Shown in pieces: positions 1 to 7,244 of a stretch of DNA of 45,914 bases. Each line of letters opens with the position of its first letter. The first letter of the stretch is position 1. The stretch comes from an uncultured Acidobacteriaceae bacterium (lineage in GTDB: Bacteria; Acidobacteriota; Terriglobia; Terriglobales; Acidobacteriaceae). The notes under the pieces are model-generated. The model was not told the origin of the DNA. It saw only the letters and a list, made by a program, of their open reading frames with translations, and made no database searches. The stretch lies in contig CAIKND010000004.1 of NCBI GenBank assembly GCA_903828675.1, forward strand, positions 1-45,914, written 5' to 3'. The position numbers were made by a program, and so were the translations under genes.

Positions 1-234
1 CCCCGCACCCAGCCCATACACCGACGCGCTGAAGTGCAGGTCCCGGTTCATCTGCAGCGAGGCAAAGCTGATGTTGATGCGGTCCATGTAGGCCAGTCCG
101 TAGCCAACCCCAATCACCGGCAGCAGCCGCTTCCCCGCCTTCCGCAGCGCCGATGCCCCCACTGCCTCCAGGCGCGCCTCTTCTTCTGCATCCGGCAACA
201 GATATACCCTGGGCAAATGGCTTGAAAGGGCCAT
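1..234 (-). CDS. MFS transporter, ACS-like family (N-terminal part, runs off the window)
   Basis: The minus strand is open from an ATG at 234 to the window edge (78 codons). The translation is a short hydrophilic start followed by a first membrane helix and the string YMDRINISFA, the signature after helix 1 in the anion:cation symporter branch of the major facilitator superfamily (tartrate, phthalate and hexuronate carriers). The following QMNRDLHFSASVYGLGAG fits the loop and helix 2 of the same family. A Shine-Dalgarno-like GAGGTGAG lies about 5 bases before the ATG, supporting the start. The substrate cannot be told from this fragment; the rest of the gene lies to the left. Confidence 0.82.
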   Translation of the reverse strand, partial: MALSSHLPRVYLLPDAEEEARLEAVGASALRKAGKRLLPVIGVGYGLAYMDRINISFASLQMNRDLHFSASVYGLGAG

Positions 235-427
235 GCTCGCTCACCTCAGCTTTCGATTAAAGCAAGAAACCGGCAGGGGAATTGAAAACTGTGCAGTTTG
301 GTGTGCAGACTATACCACACACCCAGTCCCTAGCCCCTCGGTCTCATTTTGTGGCCCAGGGCAAATGCATCTTCATTAGCTGTAGGCAGGCGGGTTTGGC
401 GGGATGAGATGTGGAAGTTCGAAGAGC

Positions 428-496
428 ATCCCGCAGGGGCTAGAGCCATCGTTTATTTTCAAGGACTTGCGGCGCGCTGAAGCCGCGCCCTTTCAA
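428..496. repeat. Dispersed palindromic intergenic repeat, copy 1
   Basis: A CCCGCAGGGGCTA block is followed by a GGCGCG/CGCGCC hairpin at 471-489 and then CCCTTTCAAA. The same block order (GGGGCTAAAGCC, then a GC-rich hairpin, then GTGCCCTTTCAAA or similar) recurs near 13424-13557, 15406-15485 and 23446-23515, always between genes. It resembles a REP or mini-inverted-repeat family. The rest of the 235-530 gap shows no gene or other structure that I can support. Confidence 0.7.
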
Positions 497-530
497 AACA
501 AGTCGAGGTCCATCTGCGGGACGGACAGGG

Positions 531-1820
531 CTAGCGCGGGGTCTGAGCGGCTTTGGCGAAATGGAAGATGCAGATGACCTGTTGCGTGGCGGGGTCGGCC
601 TTGACGTCGTAGGTGGTGATGACGGATTGCATCCATTTCGTCATGGGCTTGTCTTTCTTTTGCGCCAGGGCCGCGAAGTTTGAGAGGTAGCTTTCGTCAA
701 ATACGTCGCCGGGCGCCATCTTCCACACGAGTTTGAGCTTGGCGGCCATTGCGTCAGGGGCTCCGTCAAAGTTGACCGAGGCCAGCCGGTACTGCGGGCC
801 CGGAGCAGTTTCGAGGCTGTAATTGACGATGTGCGTGGCCTCATTGAAAGCAGGGTGCGAAACGATGGAGCAATCGAGATAGCCATGGGCATGGAATGCG
901 TCGCGGACCGCGAGACGAAACAGATCGAGAGGGCGCCCGGAACCGGCGGGGTATTTCGACAGGATTTTCTCAACTTCAGCGCGCGCGACCAGCGGACTGG
1001 GCGGAAAGTCGATGGTTCCGAGCTTGAAGATGCCACCTTCCTTGATGGTTACTGCATAGGGAATATCGACGGATTGGGCCGAAAGGATGGGAGGATCGGT
1101 CTGGGCAACATCGACTTGCACGGCCGCATAACCCAGGTCCTGATAGAGGTCTTCAAAAGCGTGGTGAAGGCCGATGGCTGTGTTCTCTGTGTCGAAGTCG
1201 TTTCCGGTTTGGCCGCTGGCCAAGAGGTTGGCCTTGGCTTGCATGGCGGGCGAGATGCCGGCAAGCTGGATGCGGCCGATATGTACCGGCGGCGCGACGA
1301 CCGTGAAGTTGATGGCCGTGAGCTTTTGCGGGCCGAGGTCGCTGGTGAGAGCGGCTTTCACCGAGGCCCTGATGCTTTTGGCCGCCAGCATTTCTTCGAA
1401 TGTCCGGCAGATTGCATCGAGCATGGCGCCGCTGGCGGGCAAGAGGCCGTGATAGAGCGGGGAGCGCTCGTGAAGGCGGGCGTCGAGGTCCTTTCCTGGA
1501 GTAAGAGGCAGATTGTCCAAGTGCATGGGGAAGAGATGGGTGGAAGGCGTCAGGGTAAAGAGCAGCGCCTTGCTGTCGGAGGCGGTTTTGACCTCCTCGA
1601 AGAGGCCGGTTTCACTGAGCTGCCGGGCGTGGGCTTTGACTTCGCGGAGGTTCGGGCGCGCGTCCGGCTGGTAGCCTGCGGCCGCGAGCAGCTCCTGCTG
1701 CGTGTACTGGGGCGCGCCCTGAAAGCGGATCGCCTTGGGCGGAACCTTCTTCTGCGCCAGCAAGGGAAGAGAGCAAAGCAGAAGCAAAGCGATAGCGAAT
1801 GTGCCGGACTTTTTGGTCAT
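531..1820 (-). CDS. Secreted POTRA-domain protein without a barrel
   Basis: 429 residues beginning with a clear signal peptide (MTKKSGTFAIALLLLCSLPLLAQ). After it comes a POTRA-like unit: a strand carrying IRFQGAPQYTQQELL, then a helix, then the GLFEEV step typical of BamA/TamA POTRA repeats. A second such pattern lies in the middle (VHIGRIQLAGI) and a third near the C-terminus (YRLASVNFDGAPDAM). POTRA domains bind unfolded outer-membrane proteins in the periplasm. BamA, TamA and FhaC end in a 16-strand barrel; here the protein stops after the POTRA-like part, so it is probably a soluble periplasmic protein. Its role is unknown. The ATG at 1820 has no strong ribosome site. Confidence 0.6.
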   Translation of the reverse strand: MTKKSGTFAIALLLLCSLPLLAQKKVPPKAIRFQGAPQYTQQELLAAAGYQPDARPNLREVKAHARQLSETGLFEEVKTASDSKALLFTLTPSTHLFPMHLDNLPLTPGKDLDARLHERSPLYHGLLPASGAMLDAICRTFEEMLAAKSIRASVKAALTSDLGPQKLTAINFTVVAPPVHIGRIQLAGISPAMQAKANLLASGQTGNDFDTENTAIGLHHAFEDLYQDLGYAAVQVDVAQTDPPILSAQSVDIPYAVTIKEGGIFKLGTIDFPPSPLVARAEVEKILSKYPAGSGRPLDLFRLAVRDAFHAHGYLDCSIVSHPAFNEATHIVNYSLETAPGPQYRLASVNFDGAPDAMAAKLKLVWKMAPGDVFDESYLSNFAALAQKKDKPMTKWMQSVITTYDVKADPATQQVICIFHFAKAAQTPR

Positions 1821-1914
1821 GTTGGGCCAAGATTAGCAAAAAGTGGGCGGTTGGGCCAGCGGGTGATGGTCGACGACTAGGACTCATCCTCTCGCTGGCC
1901 GGAGATGCAGATGG

Positions 1915-3306
1915 TTACTTCTGCGCCGTGAGCACCCTGGGCGCGGCGGGCGGATTCACCTGGAAGTTGAGATAGTCGCTGAGGTCATTCACATCCTGCT
2001 GGGTGCCGACCATGGGCGGCATGAAGCGGCGATAGGGCATGTCGGGCTTGTAGTCGTGGAGCATGAGGACAAAGCTGCCGATGTTGGCGCGGTCGCGTCC
2101 GGCGAGAAGTTGGCGCATGGGGCGGTAGCCGTCCATGGTGTGGCAGGAGCCGCATTCGCCGCGGAAGATGGCTTCGCCGCGGGAGTAGCTGGAATCGGAT
2201 CCGCTCCATACCCAATTGGAGTGGGTGAGGTAGCCTTCCTGATTGATGCGGGCGACGGAGGGGACGCGGACGCCGTTGGAGTACATCCAGCGGCCGATGA
2301 CGTAGGGCTTGCGGAGCATTTCGCGGGAATACTCTCCGGCGCCGGTGGCGATGAGTGCCAGCAGCAATACGGCCATGGCGTGGGAGAGATTGAAGTCGAG
2401 CGGGTTGCGATAGGCGAGGTAGTAGGCGACGCCGACGATGGTGGCCGAGGTGATGATGATGACAAGCGCCATGCGGGTGACGGCAGAGAAGGTGCCGGCG
2501 TTGATGGTGTCGATGCCCAGGGTGAGCAAGGCCTGTTGCGATGCGGGGACCATCATGTAGTACCAGATCATGAGGAAGGGCATGGCGACGAAGGAAGGCA
2601 CCAGCCACTTGACGCTCCACTGGACCATGCTGGTTTTGAGGGCGGGCTGCTTATCGGCGTCGATGCGGCTGGAGGTGATGAGCGCCCAAACTCCGGCGAG
2701 CGAGCAGCAGACGCAGGTGCGGAGGAGGAGGCTTGGCCAGTAGGTGGGATTGAAGAATGCGTTCCAGAACTTGCTGGCTTCCTGGCCGGTACCGGCGACG
2801 GCGATCCAGGTGTCGCCGGGGGTAAGCATAAAGGCGAGAATGCCGTTGATGATGATGAGGGTGAAGGCCGAGGCAACGCCATAGACCCAGCCCACCTTGA
2901 GATGGAGCTTGGGGTCAATGCGGTCCCACGTGTAGTAGTAGACGGCAACGGTGGCGAGCTCGACGAGGAAGAAGACCCACTCCATGGCCCAGCCGAAGAC
3001 GAAGTTGTGAATGAGGGTGCTGGTGGCCTCGGGATGGGTGAGTCCGATGGCGAACCAGATGCCGACGCCGGAGACGGTGCCGAAGACGGCGGTGACGACG
3101 AGGAAGAACCTGGAGTGGCTGGCGAGTTGCTTGAGCCATGCGGCGCGGGTTTCGGGATCGGTCATGCGCATGGCCTTGCGCTCGGCCATGGGCAGATAGA
3201 GGCCGCCGCCCACGGCGAACTGCGAGATCATGACGTGGAAGATGGCGATGATGCCGATCACCCAGCCCGAGCCGAGGAAGGGAATTTCCCAGAATGGATA
3301 GTTCAT
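1915..3306 (-). CDS. CydA-superfamily membrane subunit fused to a cytochrome c domain
   Basis: 463 residues with about eight to nine membrane helices and a C-terminal haem-c domain. The N-terminus has FH (H24) in a helix followed by GGGLYLP, like the haem-b595 histidine region of CydA. E109 and E116 in FGWAMEW-FFLVEL resemble the acidic pair of the cytochrome bd proton path. The C-terminal part has one CxxCH motif (CGSCH, residues 385-389) and downstream methionines (429, 432) that could be the axial ligand. Bd-like proteins with a c-type haem form a described branch of the cytochrome bd superfamily (the OR-C family). The Rieske and cytochrome b genes upstream in the cluster suggest it takes electrons from a bc-type complex. 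AGGAGCTACACC precedes the ATG. Confidence 0.72.
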   Translation of the reverse strand: MNYPFWEIPFLGSGWVIGIIAIFHVMISQFAVGGGLYLPMAERKAMRMTDPETRAAWLKQLASHSRFFLVVTAVFGTVSGVGIWFAIGLTHPEATSTLIHNFVFGWAMEWVFFLVELATVAVYYYTWDRIDPKLHLKVGWVYGVASAFTLIIINGILAFMLTPGDTWIAVAGTGQEASKFWNAFFNPTYWPSLLLRTCVCCSLAGVWALITSSRIDADKQPALKTSMVQWSVKWLVPSFVAMPFLMIWYYMMVPASQQALLTLGIDTINAGTFSAVTRMALVIIITSATIVGVAYYLAYRNPLDFNLSHAMAVLLLALIATGAGEYSREMLRKPYVIGRWMYSNGVRVPSVARINQEGYLTHSNWVWSGSDSSYSRGEAIFRGECGSCHTMDGYRPMRQLLAGRDRANIGSFVLMLHDYKPDMPYRRFMPPMVGTQQDVNDLSDYLNFQVNPPAAPRVLTAQK

Positions 3307-3318
3307 GGTGTAGCTCCT

Positions 3319-3414
3319 AGCTTTCAGCCTTCAGCTTTCAGTTCTCAGCTTTTTGTTCCCTGGCCATACTGCCTGAGTTGGCAGGGCAAAGCTGAAAGCT
3401 GAAGGGTGAAAGCT
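3319..3414. repeat. Imperfect inverted repeat between cytochrome b and the CydA-like gene
   Basis: The arm at 3319-3341 (AGCTTTCAGCCTTCAGC...) and the arm at 3391-3414 are reverse complements with about two mismatches over 23 bases, separated by about 50 bases. A further partial GCTGAAAGCT-type unit lies beside them. No T-run follows, so it is not a standard terminator. It may alter mRNA stability or processing between the two genes, or be a dispersed repeat. Confidence 0.6.
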
Positions 3415-3424
3415 TGAAGCTGTG

Positions 3425-4522
3425 TTACCGAATGGTCCAGTAGCCAAGAATGGTTGTGGCGAGCAGGGCGAAGATCGCGAGCAGGCCGAAGTAGTGGGTG
3501 GCACGGGCGCGTTGTCCGGTGGGCTTGCGCGTGTCGTAGAAGGGGATCAGCACCCAGAGCATGATGCCTAGCGAGAAGAGCAGGATACCGGCAATTTCGC
3601 CAAACTCGGCGTATTTTCCTGAAAAGACGAAGCCCAGCAGCTTGAGCATTTCGAAGGGGCTCATGAAGTACCACTCGGGATGAATGCCGGCCGGCGCGGG
3701 GGCGAGGGAATCGAAGGGCTTGCCGAGGGTCCACGGAAATACCGAAGCGAGCAGGGCCAGAATGTTGAGCGAGATGAGCCACATGGCCAGATCCTTGCGC
3801 AGGAAGTTGGGCATGAAGGGCATGCTCTTGCGTTGCTCGGGCGGCAGAGCCTCAACAGAGGGCGGCGCGGCGTTGCCGTGTCGCTGCACCAGCCACAGAT
3901 GGAAGCCGAGCAGGGGGAGAAACAGGGCGGGCAAAACCACAACATGCAGCGCAAAGAACCGCTGCACCGTGAACTCGCTGACTTCAGGGCCGCCGCGGAG
4001 CATGTTGGCGATGGCCGCGCCGACGAAAGGGATTGCCACGGGAATCTGCAGGCCGACCTTGGTGGCGAAGTAGCTGAGTTCATCCATGGGCAGCAGGTAG
4101 CCGGAGAAGCCGAAAACAGAGGCCAGGCCGAGTAGCGCCATGCCGCTGAGCCAGCCAAACTCGCGGGGCTTTCGATAGGCCTTCATGAAGAAGACCGAGA
4201 ACATGTGAACCATGATGGAGAAGATCATGAGATTGGCCGACCAGGAGTGGGCCGACCGGATAAGCCAGCCAAAGTGCATCACGAACGTGATTTGGCGGAC
4301 CGACTCATAGGCTTCAGCGCCGGGGCGGTAGTACACAAGCAGCAGGACGCCGGTAAAGCACTGGACGAGGAAAAGAAACAGCGAGATACCGCCCCAGTAG
4401 TACCAGAAGGTTTGGGAGTGAACCGGGACGGTCTTGTGGCGCGCGAAGGCGACCAGCTCGGACAGGCCCAGCCGCTCATCCACCCATTCGTATACGGAGC
4501 TTGCAACGCTCTTTTGAGTCAT
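3425..4522 (-). CDS. Cytochrome b of a bc1/b6f-type complex
   Basis: 365 residues from the chosen ATG at 4522 (AGGAAAG upstream); the frame is open further upstream but without family-like sequence. Two histidine pairs that bind the b haems are visible: H92/H106 (13 residues between) and H193/H208 (14 between, the b6-like spacing). PEWY at 282-285 is the quinol-oxidation-site motif. Several more helices follow, so b6-like and subunit-IV-like parts are fused, as in bacterial cytochrome b. It oxidises quinol in the inner membrane with the Rieske protein encoded at 5460-5942. No separate cytochrome c1 gene is seen; the fused haem-c domain of the downstream gene could take that electron. Confidence 0.9.
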   Translation of the reverse strand: MTQKSVASSVYEWVDERLGLSELVAFARHKTVPVHSQTFWYYWGGISLFLFLVQCFTGVLLLVYYRPGAEAYESVRQITFVMHFGWLIRSAHSWSANLMIFSIMVHMFSVFFMKAYRKPREFGWLSGMALLGLASVFGFSGYLLPMDELSYFATKVGLQIPVAIPFVGAAIANMLRGGPEVSEFTVQRFFALHVVVLPALFLPLLGFHLWLVQRHGNAAPPSVEALPPEQRKSMPFMPNFLRKDLAMWLISLNILALLASVFPWTLGKPFDSLAPAPAGIHPEWYFMSPFEMLKLLGFVFSGKYAEFGEIAGILLFSLGIMLWVLIPFYDTRKPTGQRARATHYFGLLAIFALLATTILGYWTIR

Positions 4523-4572
4523 GCGTCTTTCCTTAAACCCGCTGGTACCGCGACCGCGTGAATCTGTAACCT

Positions 4573-4598
4573 CCCAGGTCTCAAATGCAAGACCTGGG
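4573..4598. repeat. Short inverted repeat (CCCAGGTCT/AGACCTGGG)
   Basis: A perfect 9-bp stem with an 8-base loop in the 121-base gap between the KduD-like gene and cytochrome b, followed by GTACCCAAA. A degenerate relative (TTGCATTTGGGTACCTGGG) lies at about 38548-38566 ahead of the Rhs array. It is probably a dispersed genomic repeat; it has no T-run that would make it a terminator. Confidence 0.5.
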
Positions 4599-4643
4599 GT
4601 ACCCAAACCTTCATGATCGCATCACACAATTAGTGGAAGACGC

Positions 4644-5408
4644 TTACCTGCAGAGCCATCCGCCATCCACCACCAGGATGTGTCCATTGATGTAGTTGCC
4701 TGCCTCGGAGGCCAACAAGACAGCAGCGCCTGCGAGGTCAGAGGGCAGGCCCCAGCGGCCCATGGGGATTCTTCCGAGAATTGCCGCAGAGCGCGCCGGA
4801 TCGGCCCGCAGAGCGGTGGTGTTGTCAGTGGCCATGTAGCCGGGGGCGATCGCGTTGACGTTGATGCCCTTGTCTGCCCACTCGTTGGCAAGCGCCTTGG
4901 TCAGTTGCGCCACAGCGCCCTTGGCCGCGGCGTATCCGGGAACGAGGATGCCGCCCTGAAAGGAAAGCAGCGAAGCGGTGTTGATGATTTTGCCGTGACC
5001 CTGGGCAAGCATCTTCTGGCCCGCGTACTGGCTGATGAACCAGACCGCATTGAGGTTGGTGTTGATGACCGTGTTCCAGAACTCCTCAGAGTGCTCGGCG
5101 GCTGGAGCGCGGCGGATGGTACCCGCATTGTTCACGAGGATGTCGATGGAGCCGAACTCCTTGATGGTGTCGTCCACAAGCATGTGGCCGATTGCCTTGT
5201 CGCACACGTCGCCTGAGCGGCAGATGTACTTTACGCCGGTCTTCTCGATTTCATCGATGGTCGAGTCCAGCACCTTGTCATAGTTGTGCAGAGTGACATT
5301 CGCGCCTGCCTGTGCAAAGGCGATGGCCATGCCGGCGCCAAGGCCTTGTCCGGATCCAGTTACCAGCGCGTTTTTGCCCTTGAGGCTGAACAGATCAAGA
5401 ATTCCCAT
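4644..5408 (-). CDS. kduD: KduD-like short-chain dehydrogenase (2-dehydro-3-deoxy-D-gluconate 5-dehydrogenase)
   Basis: 254 residues, the usual size for classical short-chain dehydrogenases. The NAD(P) site is TGSGQGLG near residues 17-24, the NNAG motif is followed by TIRR (typical of KduD), and the active-site S...YxxxK is seen as NTASLLSF...GYAAAKG. The C-terminal RIPMGRWG...NGHILVVDGGWL block also matches KduD, which interconverts 5-keto-4-deoxyuronate-derived sugars in pectin and uronate breakdown. AAAGGAGTAATCAC before the ATG is a strong ribosome site. The gene sits between the Rieske and cytochrome b genes although it has no obvious respiratory role, and no kduI is nearby. Other sugar dehydrogenases of the family remain possible. 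Confidence 0.78.
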   Translation of the reverse strand: MGILDLFSLKGKNALVTGSGQGLGAGMAIAFAQAGANVTLHNYDKVLDSTIDEIEKTGVKYICRSGDVCDKAIGHMLVDDTIKEFGSIDILVNNAGTIRRAPAAEHSEEFWNTVINTNLNAVWFISQYAGQKMLAQGHGKIINTASLLSFQGGILVPGYAAAKGAVAQLTKALANEWADKGINVNAIAPGYMATDNTTALRADPARSAAILGRIPMGRWGLPSDLAGAAVLLASEAGNYINGHILVVDGGWLCR

Positions 5409-5459
5409 GTGATTACTCCTTTGCTTGTGAGGGGGTGATTCGTTCTTTTGGTTGAATGT

Positions 5460-5942
5460 CTAAGTCAGAGAAATTTGCACGCCCGTATCACCAACCGCGA
5501 CCTTGTAAAGGGTAAGCGGCTTGGGCGGGGGGCCGCTGACGTTGGCGCCGGTATAGGGGTCATACACGCCGCCGTGGCAAGCGCAGTGTATGCGGTCGGC
5601 CTGGGCCTCATATTGCACGGTGCAGCCCAGGTGGGTGCAGACCGCGGTCATGGAAATCCAGCGGCCGTCCTGGTGATGAATCAGCAGGGCCGGCCTGGTT
5701 CCGAACTTGTACATAAGAACCGATCCGGCGGGTATCTTCTGCGCGTCCTTGAGCAGCACCTCAGTGACGGCGGTCGCGCTGAGAGCCATCTCTTCCGGCG
5801 ATGCCAGGTAGCGGTAGATGGGATAGGCGAGGGCCGCGGTGTAGCAGAGACCGGCGGCTCCGGCGGCGGCCAGGAATGCGCGGCGGGTATTCCGCTCGCC
5901 GTTTTCTTCGACAATAGATACGAAATTAACCTCTTCACTCAT
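5460..5942 (-). CDS. Rieske 2Fe-2S protein of the bc-type complex
   Basis: 160 residues from the ATG at 5942, which lies 2 bases after the stop of the upstream membrane protein; a longer reading of the frame would overlap that gene. The N-terminus has twin arginines (RRAFLAAAG) followed by one hydrophobic helix, a Tat-type signal anchor as in bc1 Rieske proteins. Cluster ligands are C102 and H104 (CTHLGC) and C120 and H123 (CACHGG); C107 and C122 would form the disulfide. GPPPKPL after the cluster is the usual proline loop. It carries electrons from quinol on the outer face of the inner membrane to a cytochrome c, here probably the fused haem domain encoded at 1915-3306. Confidence 0.93.
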   Translation of the reverse strand: MSEEVNFVSIVEENGERNTRRAFLAAAGAAGLCYTAALAYPIYRYLASPEEMALSATAVTEVLLKDAQKIPAGSVLMYKFGTRPALLIHHQDGRWISMTAVCTHLGCTVQYEAQADRIHCACHGGVYDPYTGANVSGPPPKPLTLYKVAVGDTGVQISLT

Positions 5943-5944
5943 GA

Positions 5945-7066
5945 TTAAGCCGCGCCCTCCATTACTTTCTTTGCCCGCGCAACCACGGATACGAGCCACC
6001 CAATGACGCCCAGGCCAGCCACAAAGAGCACCAGGAACAAGCCGACGACGCTCCAGTTGGTGACCACAACGCGGTCCCACACGTCGTAGTTTTTGCTGAG
6101 CAGGGTGAGGTCGCGTACGCCGTCGCGATAGACGGTGAACATGATTTCAACCAGCACGGCAACGAGCACGCCAACCCAGCCGAGCCAGCCAGCGGAGATT
6201 TTGCCGAATCCGGCAACTGCGCCGAGCAACACGGCAACGACGACCAGGGCCAGCCAGCCGTATCCCGCGAAGCCGGCAAATTTGTAGAGCGGATAGGCAG
6301 AATGGCCTGCGAGTCCGGCCTTGACTACGTCGGGCTGCACACGGGCGGCCCACACTCCGGCTGCCAGATAGACAAGCCCACACACGGCCGCCACCTTGCC
6401 GCCGAGGCCGGCGAGGAAGGTCTTCTCTTCGGCAGTGAACGTGCTGCGGCCGGCGAGATAGACCAGCCAAAGCCCGCCGATGAACAACCCGCCGGCCAGC
6501 ATCGCCAGCCAGCGCGGTTCCAGAGTCGGGTCGAACGGAGGCAGATAGGCGCCCATGGCCGAATTGGAGTACATCTGACGCCAGACCTCAGGGCGCAGCA
6601 TCAGGGTCATGTTAGTAGAGAGCAGGCGGGCGATGCAGCCGGCCAGTAGCCACGCGCTGAGTCCAACCCACCATGCTGACAGGCCTGCCTCAAGGCGCGC
6701 CTGGAAGCGGTAGAGCAGCCAATAGGTAAGCATGAGAATGCCGATGATCGAGATCCAATAAAGGCCGATCAGCACGCTGCTGGTGTAGAGCGCGCGCCCG
6801 TAGAGCACCTGCGCAAATAGAAGCGGCGGCACGCCCAGGTTGATGACGAAGGTCATGACCACGGTGAGCCTGCGCCCGAGCGCGCGCGCCGCTACCTGCG
6901 ACAGCCGCGAACCGCGGAACATGCTGAGCAGAACCGCGAGGAGCAGTCCGCCGAGGAGCATTTCAACGGCGACGAAGTGCAACGCCAAGGTGACGATATG
7001 CAGCAGCTTGAATAGCCATATCGGGGCTGGCAAGTGAATTGGATCAACCGCAGGATAAAGATGCAT
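5945..7066 (-). CDS. Polytopic membrane protein, first gene of the respiratory cluster
   Basis: 373 residues with about nine hydrophobic helices. The N-terminal helix holds H23 and H30 (LLHIVTLALHFVAVEMLLGG), whose layout recalls the first helices of CydA-like proteins and of the fused subunit at 1915-3306, so it may be a second CydA-like subunit. I see no haem-c motif. The stop is 2 bases before the Rieske ATG, which implies coupled translation. A role in the same quinol-oxidising complex is inferred from position. It could instead be an unrelated membrane anchor. Confidence 0.55.
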   Translation of the reverse strand: MHLYPAVDPIHLPAPIWLFKLLHIVTLALHFVAVEMLLGGLLLAVLLSMFRGSRLSQVAARALGRRLTVVMTFVINLGVPPLLFAQVLYGRALYTSSVLIGLYWISIIGILMLTYWLLYRFQARLEAGLSAWWVGLSAWLLAGCIARLLSTNMTLMLRPEVWRQMYSNSAMGAYLPPFDPTLEPRWLAMLAGGLFIGGLWLVYLAGRSTFTAEEKTFLAGLGGKVAAVCGLVYLAAGVWAARVQPDVVKAGLAGHSAYPLYKFAGFAGYGWLALVVVAVLLGAVAGFGKISAGWLGWVGVLVAVLVEIMFTVYRDGVRDLTLLSKNYDVWDRVVVTNWSVVGLFLVLFVAGLGVIGWLVSVVARAKKVMEGAA

Positions 7067-7189
7067 GACGACCTTTGGGACTCGGGGAATATCTCCGAGT
7101 TTAACACTGCCTAGTTTACCGGATGTGATTGACCTGGCATCCGGTCAAGAGAGTTTTGAGCTGGTCAACATAGTTGCAATCGGTGCGAA

Positions 7190-7227
7190 TCCAGGGCGGA
7201 ATTCAATGAAATGAAAGCCGCCCTGGA
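7190..7227 (-). repeat. Hairpin after the Oar-like receptor gene
   Basis: A perfect 10-bp inverted repeat (TCCAGGGCGG/CCGCCCTGGA) with an 18-base loop, 18 bases past the stop of the receptor gene on the minus strand. A second perfect 8-bp repeat (ACCGGATG/CATCCGGT) lies at 7118-7145. Neither is followed by a T-run on the minus strand. They may end or stabilise the receptor mRNA, or act as operators for the respiratory cluster that starts at 7066. Confidence 0.45.
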
Positions 7228-7244
7228 CAGCAAGTCGGGGTGAA

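Noticed and set aside
2056..3402. 448-codon open frame on the plus strand, antisense to the CydA-like gene
   Set aside because: The translation is a low-complexity Gly/Asp/Glu/Ala string with no family features; it is the usual mirror of a high-GC gene.
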